In this document: positions 7,843 through 16,954 of the stretch, one piece after another | Layout: each line of letters starts with the position of its first letter | Position numbering within the stretch: the stretch's first letter is position 1 | NCBI RefSeq assembly: GCF_001411475.1 | Contig: NZ_LLWH01000167.1 | Location: 1-38,587, forward strand | Length of the DNA stretch: 38,587 nucleotides | DNA from: Pseudomonas endophytica | GTDB taxonomy: Bacteria > Pseudomonadota > Gammaproteobacteria > Pseudomonadales > Pseudomonadaceae | Reading direction: 5' to 3' | Made by a program: the position numbers and the translations under genes | The notes under the pieces: generated by a model | Told to the model about the DNA's origin: nothing | The model's database searches: none | The model's input: only the letters and a program-made list of their open reading frames with translations

Positions 7843-9345
7843 TTACGAGATCGTCAGTACAATCCCGACGCGGGTCAGCCATTGTGCTTCTTGTTCGAAG
7901 TCCGCTTGAGTCAGCGGATTTTGCTCCAGCCAGCCGTCAGCAAAAATCACTTCAAGGTGGTCGCCATCAGCGCGGAGCTTGACCTGCGATGCCTCTTGGT
8001 TGCCTCGGATGTGATAGAACAAAATTGCAAAACGCAGCAGCACGCACAGGCGTATCAGCTTGATGCCTTCAGCGCCGAACTCGGCGAATTTGTCTTTTGG
8101 AATGTTACGCCGATGACCGCGCACCAGCAGCGCCAGCATGAGCTGGTCTTCGCGTGAGAAACCGGCAAGGTCGGAGTGCTCAACCAGATAAGCGCCGTGC
8201 TTGTGGTAATGATAGTGGGCGATGTCCAGCCCGACTTCATGCACCTTAGCCGCCCAGCTCAGCAGCTCTCGCCAGATCCCATCATTGAGTTGCCACGACT
8301 TGGCGACTTGATCAAATGCACGCAGAGCTTTGCGTTCAACCCGTGCGGCCTGCTCTAGATCAACGTGGTAGCGCTCCATCAGCGAGCTTAAGGTGCGCTC
8401 GCGGACGTCTTCGTGATGATGGCGCCCCAGCAGGTCATACAACACGCCTTCACGCAGAGCGCCGTCGCAGTGATCCATGCGCTGCAACTCGAGAGCGTCA
8501 AAAATGGCTTCGAGGATCGCCAAGCCCGCCGGGAAAATCGTTCGACGGTCAGGTTTGATGCCTTCGAAGTCGATCTTGTCGACTTCCCCCAATTTGAACA
8601 GCTTGCGCTTGAGCCAAGCCAAGCCTTCGGCATTCACTTCGCCCGAGCCATGGCCGCCTGCTTTTAACGCAAGGCCAATGGCGCGAATGGTACCGGAGGA
8701 GCCGATGGCCTCGTCCCACGTCAGACGGTGCAGCGCGTGCTCAATGCTCATGATCTCAAGGCGTGCAGCGGTGTAAGCCTGGGCGTAACGCGCGGGGGTG
8801 ATCTTGCCGTCACGGAAGTAGCGCTGAGTGAAGCTGACGCAGCCCATTTGCAGGCTTTCGCGCAACAGAGGCTCAAAACGTTGGCCAATGATGAACTCAG
8901 TACTGCCGCCACCGATGTCGGCCACTAGGCGCTTACCCGGCGTGTCCGCGAGGGTGTGCGATACGCCTAGATAAATGAGGCGGGCTTCTTCACGTCCAGA
9001 AATGACTTCAACGGTGTGACCCAGAATTTCTTCTGCGCGCACGATAAATTCGTTGCGGTTACGGGCTTCGCGTAAGGCGTTAGTGCCGACGATGCGGACT
9101 GCGCCCAATGGCATGCCATTGATCAGTTGCGCAAAACGCTTCAAGCAATCTAGCCCACGCTGCATGGACTCTTCGTTGAGGTGGCGTTCTTCGTCGATAC
9201 CGGCAGCAAGCTGCACCTTATCGCCAAGGCGTTCAAGAATACGGATTTCGCCGTTCTGAGCCTTGGCCACTACCATGTGAAAGCTGTTAGAACCCAAGTC
9301 TATAGCGGCGATCAGGGAGGGATTCTTGCTTTTGGATTGGGGCAT
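7843..9345 (-). CDS. ppx: Exopolyphosphatase (Ppx/GppA family)
   Basis: 500-residue enzyme that releases phosphate from the ends of polyphosphate chains and, in some members, hydrolyses pppGpp. The ASKHA-type ATPase fold is marked by [17 protein letters not shown] (phosphate-1 loop), [14 protein letters not shown] (phosphate-2 loop) and [13 protein letters not shown]. The C-terminal HD-like half includes [21 protein letters not shown]. Length is normal. The N-terminus [17 protein letters not shown] agrees with my memory of P. aeruginosa Ppx and supports ATG 9345, although no good Shine-Dalgarno sequence precedes it. Transcribed towards ppk, and probably antagonistic to it. Confidence 0.95.
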   Translation of the reverse strand: MPQSKSKNPSLIAAIDLGSNSFHMVVAKAQNGEIRILERLGDKVQLAAGIDEERHLNEESMQRGLDCLKRFAQLINGMPLGAVRIVGTNALREARNRNEFIVRAEEILGHTVEVISGREEARLIYLGVSHTLADTPGKRLVADIGGGSTEFIIGQRFEPLLRESLQMGCVSFTQRYFRDGKITPARYAQAYTAARLEIMSIEHALHRLTWDEAIGSSGTIRAIGLALKAGGHGSGEVNAEGLAWLKRKLFKLGEVDKIDFEGIKPDRRTIFPAGLAILEAIFDALELQRMDHCDGALREGVLYDLLGRHHHEDVRERTLSSLMERYHVDLEQAARVERKALRAFDQVAKSWQLNDGIWRELLSWAAKVHEVGLDIAHYHYHKHGAYLVEHSDLAGFSREDQLMLALLVRGHRRNIPKDKFAEFGAEGIKLIRLCVLLRFAILFYHIRGNQEASQVKLRADGDHLEVIFADGWLEQNPLTQADFEQEAQWLTRVGIVLTIS

Positions 9346-9535
9346 GGTTGAGGGGTCTCGGTCGATAACGTCGCCATCGTGCCACGATCAAACGCTCGCG
9401 CCAACGCGTGATGTCACCTGCATTGATATAGAGCAGGTAAGAGATGACGTTAGCTTGTTCTTGGCAACACGTATTTATTAGGCAATCTATTTTCTGTCAT
9501 ATACCCCCTGTAAAAGCGCCTACTTCAACGGGCAG

Positions 9536-9590
9536 GAGCGAGCTTGCTCGCGGTCTCTTGATCTTTAAAAGATCGCGAGCAAGCTCGCTC
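9536..9590. repeat. REP-type inverted repeat R4, B/B
   Basis: Arms of 17 bp (GAGCGAGCTTGCTCGCG at 9536-9552 and its complement at 9574-9590) with an inner TCTTGATCTTTAAAA spacer. Each arm is itself partly palindromic (GAGCTTGCTC). It sits seven bases past the stop of the amino-acid ABC ATPase gene and likely ends that operon. The rest of the 252-base gap to the ppx start (9346-9535) shows no gene. Confidence 0.85.
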
Positions 9591-9597
9591 ACAGGAT

Positions 9598-10329
9598 TTA
9601 AACCTCAACCGAACCAATAAAATTCGCCAGCTCAGGGGTCTTAGGGTGGGCGAACAAGGTTTTCGGATCGCCCACCTCATGCACTTTGCCGTGGTGCATA
9701 AAGACCAGTTTGTCGCCGACCTCACGGGCGAAGCGCATTTCGTGGGTCACCATAATCAGGGTCATGCCCTCGCGGGCCAACTGGCGCACAACGTTGAGCA
9801 CTTCGTTGACCAGTTCGGGATCCAGCGCCGAGGTGATCTCGTCGCACAACAACACTTTGGGCGACATGGCCAACGCCCGGGCAATCGCCACGCGCTGTTG
9901 TTGCCCGCCCGATAGGCGCTCGGGGAACGCGTCGAATTTGTCGCCCAGGCCCACGCGCTCTAGCATCTCGAGGGCTAATTGCGCGGCTTTGGCTTTGGGC
10001 ACCTTTTGCACGACTTGCGGGGCCAGCATGACGTTTTCACCGACACTCAGGTGCGGGAACAAGTTGAACTGCTGAAACACCATACCGACCTTCTGGCGCA
10101 GGCTGCGCAAGTCGGCGCGGGCGGCATCCAAGTACTCGTCATCGACTTCAATCACGCCGTCGTTGATCGACTCTAGGCCATTAAGGGTTCTGAGCAGTGT
10201 GCTTTTACCCGAGCCGCTGCGACCGATGATCGCGACCACTTGGCCTTGCTCGACGCTCAGGTCGATGCCTTTGAGCACGTGGTGGTCGCCGTAGTATTTA
10301 TGCAGGGCGGTAACTCTAAGCAGAGGCAT
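9598..10329 (-). CDS. Polar amino-acid ABC transporter, ATP-binding protein
   Basis: 243-residue cytosolic ATPase of the HisP/GlnQ type. Walker A GRSGSGKSTLLRTLNG (residues ~36-51), signature LSGGQQQRVAIARALA, Walker B VLLCDEITSALDPE and the switch His in MTHEMRFAREV are all intact. AAGGAGA before ATG 10329 sets the start; upstream in-frame codons belong to the permease gene. It overlaps the 3' end of the preceding permease gene by 14 bases, so the two are probably translationally coupled. Last gene of the four-gene importer operon (binding protein, two permeases, ATPase). Confidence 0.95.
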   Translation of the reverse strand: MPLLRVTALHKYYGDHHVLKGIDLSVEQGQVVAIIGRSGSGKSTLLRTLNGLESINDGVIEVDDEYLDAARADLRSLRQKVGMVFQQFNLFPHLSVGENVMLAPQVVQKVPKAKAAQLALEMLERVGLGDKFDAFPERLSGGQQQRVAIARALAMSPKVLLCDEITSALDPELVNEVLNVVRQLAREGMTLIMVTHEMRFAREVGDKLVFMHHGKVHEVGDPKTLFAHPKTPELANFIGSVEV

Positions 10330-10963
10330 GCAGTCTCCTTTCCAAATAGCGCGCACTGAGCGACAAGGGGTAGCACAACAGGAAATAACCGAGCGCCACC
10401 AAGCCGTAGACCATGAAGGGCTCATAGGTCGCATTGGCCAGCATGCTGCCGGTCTTCGTCAGTTCAGTGAAACCGATGATTGAGGTAACGGCGGTGCCCT
10501 TGATGACTTGCACTGAAAAGCCCACGGTGGGCGCGATGGCCACCCTAAAAGCCTGTGGGAAAATCACGTAGCGCATTTGCTCAAGCGGGCTGAGCGCCAA
10601 GCTGGCCGAAGCTTCCCACTGGCCATTGGCAATCGACTCAACGCAACCGCGCCAGATCTCTGCCAAGTAGGCGCTGGTAAACAGCGTCAGAGCTAAAGCG
10701 GCGGCCATCCACGGCGAAATATCAATGCCCAACAAGGCCACGCCGAAGAAAATTAAAAACAACTGCATCAGCAAGGGCGTGCCTTGAAATAACTCGATAT
10801 AGCCGCGTGCCAGAGTGCGGGCGAAACGCTTTTTAGAGATGCGCATCAGCAACACCAGCAAGCCGATCAGACCGCCGCCGATAAAGGCCACAACGGACAA
10901 CACAGCCGTCCAACGTAAGCCCATCAGCAAATTGCGAACGATGTCCCAGAAGGTAAAGTCCAT
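10316..10963 (-). CDS. Polar amino-acid ABC transporter, permease 2
   Basis: 215-residue inner-membrane permease of the HisM/GlnP family. Hydrophobic segments alternate with the cytosolic EAA loop, EASASLALSPLEQMRYVIFPQAF (two pieces: EASASLALSP and MRYVIFPQAF), where the ATPase docks. The start is ATG 10963, with AGGAG seven bases upstream; the longer frame reaching 11032 lies inside permease 1. Its ATG overlaps the TGA of permease 1 by one base, and its end overlaps the ATPase start. It pairs with permease 1 as a heterodimeric channel. Confidence 0.93.
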   Translation of the reverse strand: MDFTFWDIVRNLLMGLRWTAVLSVVAFIGGGLIGLLVLLMRISKKRFARTLARGYIELFQGTPLLMQLFLIFFGVALLGIDISPWMAAALALTLFTSAYLAEIWRGCVESIANGQWEASASLALSPLEQMRYVIFPQAFRVAIAPTVGFSVQVIKGTAVTSIIGFTELTKTGSMLANATYEPFMVYGLVALGYFLLCYPLSLSARYLERRLHASA

Positions 10964-11628
10964 CAGCGGCTCCTGCTCAAGTAGCGGCGGCCGAATGCGT
11001 TCAGCAACTGGCGAATTAACAGCGCCATGCACAGGTACACCAAGGTGGTCAGTGCGTACGTCTCAAACGCCCGGAAGTTACGCGATTGAATGAAGTTGGC
11101 GTAGAAGCTCAGCTCTTCAGTGGCAATTTGCGAACAGACTGCCGATCCCAGCATCACGATGATGATTTGGCTGCTCAGCGCTGGCCAAACCTTAGCCAGC
11201 GCGGGCTGTAAAACCACATAGCGAAACGCCTCAATACGGCTCATGGCCAGAGCCGATGCAGCCTCCAGTTGCCCTTTAGGGATGGCCTGAATGCCCGCGC
11301 GAATAATTTCGGTGGAATAAGCGCCGAGGTTAATCACCATGGCCAACGCCGAGGCTTGCCATTCTGAGATGTGCACGCCGAGCCCTGGCAGGCCAAAGAA
11401 GATAAAAAACAACTGCACCAGAAACGGCGTGTTGCGGATGACTTCGACGTACAGCCCAAATAACGCGGCAAAAGGGCGGATGTTCCACGCCCGCACCACG
11501 GCCCCGATGATCCCCAGACTGACGCCGAACAGCGTGCCGATGGCTGTCAGTTCAAGGGTGAACAAGGCGCCGCGTAACAGCAGGTCACCGTTTTGCAGCA
11601 CCGCAAAAAAGTCGAACTGATAAGCCAT
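10963..11628 (-). CDS. Polar amino-acid ABC transporter, permease 1
   Basis: 221-residue HisQ/GlnP-type permease starting MAYQFDFFAVLQNGDLLLRG. The EAA loop is EAASALAMSRIEAFRYVVLQ, preceded by YSTEIIRAGIQAIPKG, both typical. GAGGT five bases before ATG 11628 supports the start. The gap to the binding-protein stop is 21 bases, and it overlaps permease 2 by one base, so the operon is tightly packed. The 'polar amino acid' class follows from the family; the exact substrate cannot be read from the sequence. Confidence 0.93.
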   Translation of the reverse strand: MAYQFDFFAVLQNGDLLLRGALFTLELTAIGTLFGVSLGIIGAVVRAWNIRPFAALFGLYVEVIRNTPFLVQLFFIFFGLPGLGVHISEWQASALAMVINLGAYSTEIIRAGIQAIPKGQLEAASALAMSRIEAFRYVVLQPALAKVWPALSSQIIIVMLGSAVCSQIATEELSFYANFIQSRNFRAFETYALTTLVYLCMALLIRQLLNAFGRRYLSRSR

Positions 11629-11649
11629 GATTGACCTCGGTCTACGTGA

Positions 11650-12435
11650 TCAGAGGTCAGCTGGCAGCGGCTCTTTCAGCCATTGCAGCGCATTTTTTTC
11701 TAGGCTGCCGTCGGCTTTGGCGGCGGTCAAAATTTGATTCACCTTGCCTAGCAGCTCTGGCTGGCCTTTGTTCACCCCCACATAAACCGGCGAGTCCTTG
11801 AGTTTTAACTTCATGGCCGGGATGCGTTTCGGGTTGCGCTCGCTGATGGTCACCATCACCACGTTGCCGCTGGCGATCAGGTCCACTTGCCCGGCCAGGT
11901 AAGCCGCGATGGTCGAGTTGTTGTCTTCGAAGCGTTTGATCGTCACACCCGCTGGCGCCACGTTGGTCAGCTCAATGTCTTCGATAGCGCCACGGGTAAC
12001 ACTGATGGTTTTGCCCTTAAGGTCGTCCAGTGTCTTGATTTCAGTCTCCGGTGGGCCGAAAACGCCGAGGTAAAAGGGCGCGTAGGCGCTGGAAAAGTCG
12101 ATTACTTTCTCGCGATCGGGGTTTTTGCCGAGGCTGGAAATGACCAAGTCGACCTTACCGGTGGTCAGGTAGGGGATGCGGTTGGTGCTGTTGACGGGCG
12201 TGAGTTCAAGTTTGACCTTGAGTTGATCGGCCAATAGCTTTGCAGTGTCGATATCGAGGCCGCGCGGTTTCATGTCCGGGCCCACCGAGCCGAAAGGCGG
12301 AAAGTCTTGAGGCACTGCCACTTTTAAGGTGCCGCGGGCCACCACGTCATCAAGATCATTGGCGAAGGCCGGTGCTTGGCTCAACATCAGGCTGGCAAAC
12401 AAGGCGCATATCAAGGCGCTGTAGCGCTGGGTCAT
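11650..12435 (-). CDS. Polar amino-acid ABC transporter, periplasmic binding protein
   Basis: 261-residue family 3 solute-binding protein with a signal peptide (MTQRYSALICALFASLMLSQ, probable cleavage after AFA, residue ~25). The ligand-binding pattern is typical: GTLKVAVPQDFPPFGSV, GLDIDTAKLLADQL, GKVDLVISSLGKNPDREKVI and KTISVTRGAIEDIEL. The phrase FSSAYAPFYLG follows as in cystine, glutamine and basic amino-acid binders. GGAGAG precedes ATG 12435. First gene of the importer operon, divergent from a FadR-type regulator that probably controls it. The ligand is not assigned. Confidence 0.94.
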   Translation of the reverse strand: MTQRYSALICALFASLMLSQAPAFANDLDDVVARGTLKVAVPQDFPPFGSVGPDMKPRGLDIDTAKLLADQLKVKLELTPVNSTNRIPYLTTGKVDLVISSLGKNPDREKVIDFSSAYAPFYLGVFGPPETEIKTLDDLKGKTISVTRGAIEDIELTNVAPAGVTIKRFEDNNSTIAAYLAGQVDLIASGNVVMVTISERNPKRIPAMKLKLKDSPVYVGVNKGQPELLGKVNQILTAAKADGSLEKNALQWLKEPLPADL

Positions 12436-12543
12436 GGCAACTCTCCGGAAACAGGCGGACGGTGATGTCTACTTCTGGGCACAGCACAGGCCATGCCAAC
12501 AGTTGCATACAGGCTCTAAAGGCCCGGCTCAAAAGGCTTGTGG

Positions 12544-12560
12544 TGGTCTGACTGGTCTGA
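12544..12560. promoter_or_regulatory. Candidate GntR/FadR operator
   Basis: Tandem TGGTCTGA-C-TGGTCTGA in the gap between the divergent binding-protein gene and the regulator gene. The first unit and the start of the second read TGGTCTGACTG, close to the FadR-subfamily pattern TGGTNNNACCA with a mismatch at the end. The position suits control of both genes. Pattern match only; the rest of the 258-base gap shows nothing else definite. Confidence 0.35.
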
Positions 12561-12693
12561 ACAGTGGGGGTGGGCTTCGCACCTGAATCGGGCGTTGGCT
12601 GCGCGCCTTGAACCGCCGTGGGGCGTGACTTGCCGAGTCTTGTTAATAGCTTTACAACTACAGCCTTCCTCAGCAGTTCAAGCCGATTTTGTG

Positions 12694-13401
12694 ATGAATT
12701 CAAGCGCACGTGCGGTACCCGAAGTGGCGCTGCTCGCCATTCGTAAATTGATTGATGAGCGTGGATTTGCGCACGGCGATGCGCTGCCCTCACAGCGCGA
12801 TCTGGCCACGCAGTTGGGTGTTAGTCGCGCCTCCTTACGCGAGGCGCTGTCTTCGTTAAGTGCGTTGGGCGAAGTCAGCGTGCAGCCGGGTAAAGGTGTG
12901 TACGTGCAATCGGTCGATGAGCCAACCGTGGTTGCTGCGGTCTCTGACTGGCCGTTCGCTGCACATGCACGCCCGCAAGATATCTTCCAGCTGCGCTACG
13001 CCCTTGAAGGGTTTGCGGCGGGTTTGGCCGCCGTCAGGCTGACCCTCGAGGAGCTGGATGTGCTGCAAGACAACGTCGAGGCCATGCGCAATGAGCTACG
13101 CGCTGAGGACTTTGCGCGTGCGGCCCAATTGGACTTTGAGTTTCATCAGATCATCTTGCAGGCCAGTGGCAACCAAGCGATGACGAATATTCTGATAACA
13201 CGTGCAGATATTTTTTTGGAAAGCCAGAAGTTGCCATTTATCCGGCCAGAGCGAGCGATGGAAACCTGGCATGAACACCGAAAAATCTTGCGGGCAATGA
13301 CGCGCCACGCCAGTGGCTCCGCGCACAAAGCCATGTGTGAGCACATCAGGCAGGCGGCTTCGCGAACCGGGATCGCTTTTGTAACGCTCGCAGCCTCCTA
13401 A
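12694..13401 (+). CDS. FadR-subfamily GntR transcriptional regulator
   Basis: 235-residue DNA-binding regulator. The N-terminal winged helix-turn-helix covers residues ~8-75 (LPSQRDLATQLGVSRASLRE is the recognition region, followed by the wing VQPGKGVYVQ). The C-terminal all-helical FCD domain has the expected His positions for metal and ligand binding (FEFHQIILQASGN, WHEHRKIL, MCEHIRQA). The frame is open back to 12538, but the HTH domain of related proteins begins soon after the ATG at 12694; a GTG lies directly before it and no strong ribosome site decides between them. Divergent from the amino-acid importer, so local control is likely. The effector is unknown. Confidence 0.9.
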   Translation: MNSSARAVPEVALLAIRKLIDERGFAHGDALPSQRDLATQLGVSRASLREALSSLSALGEVSVQPGKGVYVQSVDEPTVVAAVSDWPFAAHARPQDIFQLRYALEGFAAGLAAVRLTLEELDVLQDNVEAMRNELRAEDFARAAQLDFEFHQIILQASGNQAMTNILITRADIFLESQKLPFIRPERAMETWHEHRKILRAMTRHASGSAHKAMCEHIRQAASRTGIAFVTLAAS

Positions 13402-13479
13402 GGGGGCGATAAGCTGCGTCATGCCGACTCATAGTAATAGACAATCATGCGTCAGCTTCCTGAACGCGGTGATGACGGC

Positions 13480-13485
13480 TATGAT
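13480..13485 (+). promoter_or_regulatory. Candidate -10 element of trxA
   Basis: TATGAT lies 35 bases before the trxA ATG, with a weak -35 region around 13457. It would give a short leader. Sequence match only. Confidence 0.35.
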
Positions 13486-13520
13486 GTGCTACGTTTTTGC
13501 TTACAACCACGGAGACTTCC

Positions 13521-13850
13521 ATGAGCAGCGATCTTATTAAACACGTTAGCGACGCTAGCTTTGAGGCCGATGTTCTCAAGGCTGAAGGCGCTGTATTGGT
13601 CGACTACTGGGCTGAATGGTGTGGCCCTTGCAAAATGATCGCGCCCGTCCTGGATGAGATCGCAGAGACTTACAAAGGCAAGTTGACTGTTGCCAAGCTG
13701 AACATTGATGAAAACCAGGAAACCCCTGCAAAGCACGGCGTACGTGGTATTCCAACGCTGATGCTGTTCAAAAACGGCAACGTTGAAGCCACCAAGGTTG
13801 GTGCGCTGTCGAAGTCGCAGTTGGCTGCATTCCTCGACGCTAATATTTAA
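13521..13850 (+). CDS. trxA: Thioredoxin 1
   Basis: 109-residue cytosolic thiol-disulfide reductant. The active site WCGPC is intact (Cys34 and Cys37), as are [20 protein letters not shown] and the cis-Pro region [16 protein letters not shown] eight bases before ATG 13521 is preferred over the in-frame ATG at 13497, and the resulting length equals that of E. coli TrxA. A strong terminator follows. Thioredoxin next to rho is a conserved arrangement in gamma-proteobacteria. Confidence 0.97.
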   Translation: MSSDLIKHVSDASFEADVLKAEGAVLVDYWAEWCGPCKMIAPVLDEIAETYKGKLTVAKLNIDENQETPAKHGVRGIPTLMLFKNGNVEATKVGALSKSQLAAFLDANI

Positions 13851-13860
13851 GCGTTCATAT

Positions 13861-13886
13861 AAGCCCCGCACATTGCGGGGCTTTTT
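13861..13886 (+). terminator. Rho-independent terminator of trxA
   Basis: AAGCCCCGCA (13861-13870) and TGCGGGGCTT (13874-13883) form a perfect 10-bp stem around CAT, followed by a T run. It lies 10 bases after the trxA stop codon. Confidence 0.93.
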
Positions 13887-13908
13887 CATGGCTCAAGGAC
13901 TAGACGCT

Positions 13909-13995
13909 ATGAAACTCAAGTGGTACATTCGGCCCCGCACTGGTTTCTCCACTGCCCCCTGCAAGCCGTCGCCGACGCACTCCTTATCGAATTAG
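13909..13995 (+). CDS. Possible rho leader peptide
   Basis: 28-codon ORF in the rho leader (MKLKWYIRPRTGFSTAPCKP and eight more residues), with AAGGA nine bases before its ATG. E. coli also has a short leader ORF (rhoL) before rho, of different sequence. The end of this ORF lies 88 bases before the rho start. It may be translated to control Rho-dependent termination in the leader, or be a chance ORF. Confidence 0.3.
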   Translation: MKLKWYIRPRTGFSTAPCKPSPTHSLSN

Positions 13996-14060
13996 TACGC
14001 GATCTTGTCGCCTTCTCTGCGGCGCGGCCTCATTAAGCCAAAAGCTTAATTTCCCCCTCC
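13925..14060 (+). promoter_or_regulatory. C-rich, G-poor rho leader (candidate rut region)
   Basis: In the forward-strand RNA between trxA's terminator and rho, the part around 13925-13986 has roughly twice as many C as G residues, with C runs (CCCC, CCCCC), and a further CCCCCTCC lies at ~14054. That is the composition expected of a rut site. Autogenous Rho-dependent attenuation in its own leader is established in E. coli. Here it is inferred from composition only. Confidence 0.4.
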
Positions 14061-14083
14061 ATAAATGATTACGTCATTCCTAT

Positions 14084-15343
14084 ATGAACCTGACTGAACT
14101 CAAGCAAAAGCCGATTACCGAACTGCTCGAATTGGCCGAACAGATGGGCATAGATAATATGGCCCGTTCGCGCAAGCAGGACGTGATTTTCTCCCTGCTG
14201 AAAAAGCACGCGAAAAGCGGCGAGGAAATCTCCGGTGATGGCGTGCTGGAGATCCTCCAGGACGGCTTCGGCTTCCTCCGCTCTGCTGACGCCTCTTATT
14301 TGGCCGGCCCAGACGATATCTATGTCTCGCCTAGCCAAATTCGACGCTTCAACCTGCGCACTGGCGACACCATCGTCGGTAAAATTCGACCGCCAAAAGA
14401 AGGCGAGCGTTATTTCGCACTGTTGAAAGTCGACACGATCAACTTTGATCGTCCAGAGAACGCGAAAAACAAGATCCTCTTCGAGAACTTGACGCCGCTG
14501 TTCCCGAATGTGCGCATGAAGATGGAAATCGGTAACGGTTCCACTGAAGATTTGACCGGTCGTGTCATCGACCTCTGCGCCCCGATCGGTAAAGGTCAGC
14601 GCGGTCTGATCGTTGCTCCGCCTAAAGCGGGCAAGACCATCATGCTGCAGAACATTGCGTCGAACATTTCGCGTAACAATCCGGAAGTGCATCTGATCGT
14701 TCTGCTGATCGACGAGCGTCCAGAAGAAGTGACCGAAATGCAGCGTACCGTGCGCGGCGAAGTGGTTGCTTCCACGTTCGACGAGCCGCCAACCCGCCAC
14801 GTGCAGGTTGCTGAAATGGTGATCGAGAAGGCCAAGCGTCTGGTCGAACACAAAAAAGACGTGGTGATTTTGCTCGACTCCATCACCCGTCTGGCCCGTG
14901 CCTACAACACCGTGATCCCTAGCTCCGGCAAGGTGCTGACCGGTGGTGTCGATGCTCACGCCCTTGAGAAACCAAAGCGTTTCTTCGGTGCTGCGCGAAA
15001 CATCGAAGAAGGCGGCTCGCTGACCATCATCGCCACCGCGCTGGTTGAAACCGGTTCGAAGATGGACGAAGTGATCTACGAAGAGTTCAAAGGCACCGGC
15101 AACATGGAGCTGCCTCTGGACCGTAAAATCGCTGAAAAACGCGTCTTCCCTGCGATCAACATCAACCGTTCCGGCACACGTCGTGAAGAGTTGTTGACCG
15201 CTGATGACGAGTTGCAACGCATGTGGATTCTACGCAAGCTGTTGCACCCGATGGACGAAGTCGCCGCTATCGAGTTCTTGATCGACAAGCTGAAACAGAC
15301 CAAGACCAACGATGAGTTCTTCCTGTCGATGAAGCGCAAGTAA
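14084..15343 (+). CDS. rho: Transcription termination factor Rho
   Basis: 419-residue hexameric RNA helicase, the same length as E. coli Rho. The N-terminal RNA-binding domain is marked by [20 protein letters not shown] and [20 protein letters not shown]. The ATPase has Walker A APPKAGKT (Lys184, numbered as in E. coli), Walker [17 protein letters not shown], the Q-loop/R-loop region [19 protein letters not shown] and the arginine-finger region. The start ATG 14084 has only a poor ribosome site, which is compatible with low or regulated translation. A terminator follows at 15364. Confidence 0.98.
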   Translation: MNLTELKQKPITELLELAEQMGIDNMARSRKQDVIFSLLKKHAKSGEEISGDGVLEILQDGFGFLRSADASYLAGPDDIYVSPSQIRRFNLRTGDTIVGKIRPPKEGERYFALLKVDTINFDRPENAKNKILFENLTPLFPNVRMKMEIGNGSTEDLTGRVIDLCAPIGKGQRGLIVAPPKAGKTIMLQNIASNISRNNPEVHLIVLLIDERPEEVTEMQRTVRGEVVASTFDEPPTRHVQVAEMVIEKAKRLVEHKKDVVILLDSITRLARAYNTVIPSSGKVLTGGVDAHALEKPKRFFGAARNIEEGGSLTIIATALVETGSKMDEVIYEEFKGTGNMELPLDRKIAEKRVFPAININRSGTRREELLTADDELQRMWILRKLLHPMDEVAAIEFLIDKLKQTKTNDEFFLSMKRK

Positions 15344-15363
15344 ATCACCGGAAGCCAAGCAAG

Positions 15364-15386
15364 AGCCGGGGAAACCCGGCTTTTTG
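15364..15386 (+). terminator. Rho-independent terminator of rho
   Basis: AGCCGGG and CCCGGCT form a perfect 7-bp stem closed by a GAAA tetraloop and followed by five T. It starts 20 bases after the rho stop codon. Confidence 0.92.
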
Positions 15387-15487
15387 CTGTCTGACCTTTC
15401 TTGAATTTGCGCAGCTCTCCCTTCTGAACACGCGGCTAGGGCGCTACACTCGTTGCCCCAACGCCACGGCCAACATGAGGCTCAAGC

Positions 15488-16954
15488 ATGCAGTACCGCG
15501 ACTTACGTGACTTTATCAGCGGCCTAGAAAAGCGCGGCGAACTCAAGCGCATCCAGGTGCCGGTGTCACCCAAGCTGGAAATGACCGAAATCTGCGACCG
15601 CACGTTGCGCGCCAAAGGTCCGGCTTTACTGTTTGAAAACCCCGTGGGTCACGATATTCCTGTGCTCGGCAACTTGTTCGGCACCCCTGAGCGCGTGGCC
15701 TTGGGGATGGGCGCTGATTCAGTGAGTGAGTTGCGTGAGATCGGCAAGCTGTTGGCGTTTCTTAAAGAGCCGGAGCCGCCTAAAGGTCTGAAAGATGCGT
15801 GGTCCAAGCTGCCGATTTTCCGCAAGATCATTTCCATGGCCCCGAAGGTCGTCAAAGACGCGGTGTGCCAGGAAGTTGTGATCGAAGGCGACGATGTCGA
15901 CTTGGGGCTGCTGCCGGTTCAACATTGCTGGCCGGGAGACGTAGCGCCGCTGATCACGTGGGGCCTGACTGTTACCAAGGGGCCGAATAAAGATCGCCAG
16001 AACCTGGGTATTTATCGTCAACAGGTGATTGCGCGTAACAAAGTCATCATGCGTTGGTTGAGCCACCGTGGCGGGGCGTTGGACTACCGTGAGTGGTGTG
16101 AAAAACACCCCGGCCAACCGTTCCCGGTGTCTGTCGCGTTAGGCGCAGACCCAGCAACTATCTTGGGGGCTGTAACCCCTGTGCCAGACAGCTTGTCCGA
16201 GTATGCCTTCGCAGGTCTGCTGCGGGGCAATCGCACTGAACTGGTTAAGTGCCGTGGTAACGACCTGCAAGTGCCCGCCACCGCAGAAATCATCCTTGAA
16301 GGCGTGATTCACCCCGGCGAGATGGCACCTGAAGGCCCGTACGGTGACCACACCGGTTACTACAACGAAGTCGATAGCTTCCCGGTGTTCACCGTTGAGC
16401 GCATCACACATCGGGTTAAACCGATCTATCACAGCACCTACACCGGGCGGCCACCGGATGAACCGGCCATTTTGGGCGTGGCGCTTAATGAAGTGTTTGT
16501 GCCTATTTTGCAAAAGCAGTTCCCGGAAATTACCGACTTCTACCTGCCGCCCGAAGGCTGTTCGTATCGCATGGCTATCGTGACCATGAAAAAGCAGTAT
16601 CCGGGGCACGCCAAGCGGGTAATGCTCGGTGTGTGGTCGTTTTTGCGCCAGTTTATGTACACCAAATTCGTTATCGTGACGGACGACGACATCAATGCCC
16701 GCGATTGGAATGACGTGATCTGGGCAATCACCACGCGCATGGACCCCAAGCGCGACACGGTGATGATTGATAACACGCCCATCGACTACCTGGATTTTGC
16801 CTCGCCGATATCCGGCCTTGGGTCAAAAATGGGCTTGGATGCAACCAACAAATGGCCAGGGGAGACCTCTCGCGAATGGGGTCGGGTTATCGTTAAGGAT
16901 GAGGCCGTCACTCGTCGGGTCGATGACATCTGGAATCAATTAGGAATAGATTGA
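15488..16954 (+). CDS. ubiD: 4-hydroxy-3-polyprenylbenzoate decarboxylase
   Basis: 488-residue prenylated-FMN-dependent decarboxylase that removes the ring carboxyl group in ubiquinone synthesis. The opening [20 protein letters not shown], the segment [20 protein letters not shown], the acidic catalytic region around [15 protein letters not shown] and [17 protein letters not shown] are all intact, and the length is that of the family. The cofactor must come from UbiX, which is not in the window. GAGG lies about eight bases before ATG 15488, and a possible -10 (TACACT, 15445) lies upstream. It overlaps the following reductase gene by one base. Confidence 0.97.
   Translation: MQYRDLRDFISGLEKRGELKRIQVPVSPKLEMTEICDRTLRAKGPALLFENPVGHDIPVLGNLFGTPERVALGMGADSVSELREIGKLLAFLKEPEPPKGLKDAWSKLPIFRKIISMAPKVVKDAVCQEVVIEGDDVDLGLLPVQHCWPGDVAPLITWGLTVTKGPNKDRQNLGIYRQQVIARNKVIMRWLSHRGGALDYREWCEKHPGQPFPVSVALGADPATILGAVTPVPDSLSEYAFAGLLRGNRTELVKCRGNDLQVPATAEIILEGVIHPGEMAPEGPYGDHTGYYNEVDSFPVFTVERITHRVKPIYHSTYTGRPPDEPAILGVALNEVFVPILQKQFPEITDFYLPPEGCSYRMAIVTMKKQYPGHAKRVMLGVWSFLRQFMYTKFVIVTDDDINARDWNDVIWAITTRMDPKRDTVMIDNTPIDYLDFASPISGLGSKMGLDATNKWPGETSREWGRVIVKDEAVTRRVDDIWNQLGID

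Noticed and set aside
12538..12693. N-terminal extension of the FadR-type regulator
   Set aside because: The added 52 residues are Trp/Arg-rich, unlike the family, and would cover the presumed operator.
14069..15217. Long reverse-strand ORF (382 codons) opposite rho
   Set aside because: It is the mirror of the rho reading frame in GC-rich DNA. The forward protein is unmistakable and the reverse one has no ribosome site or recognisable domain.
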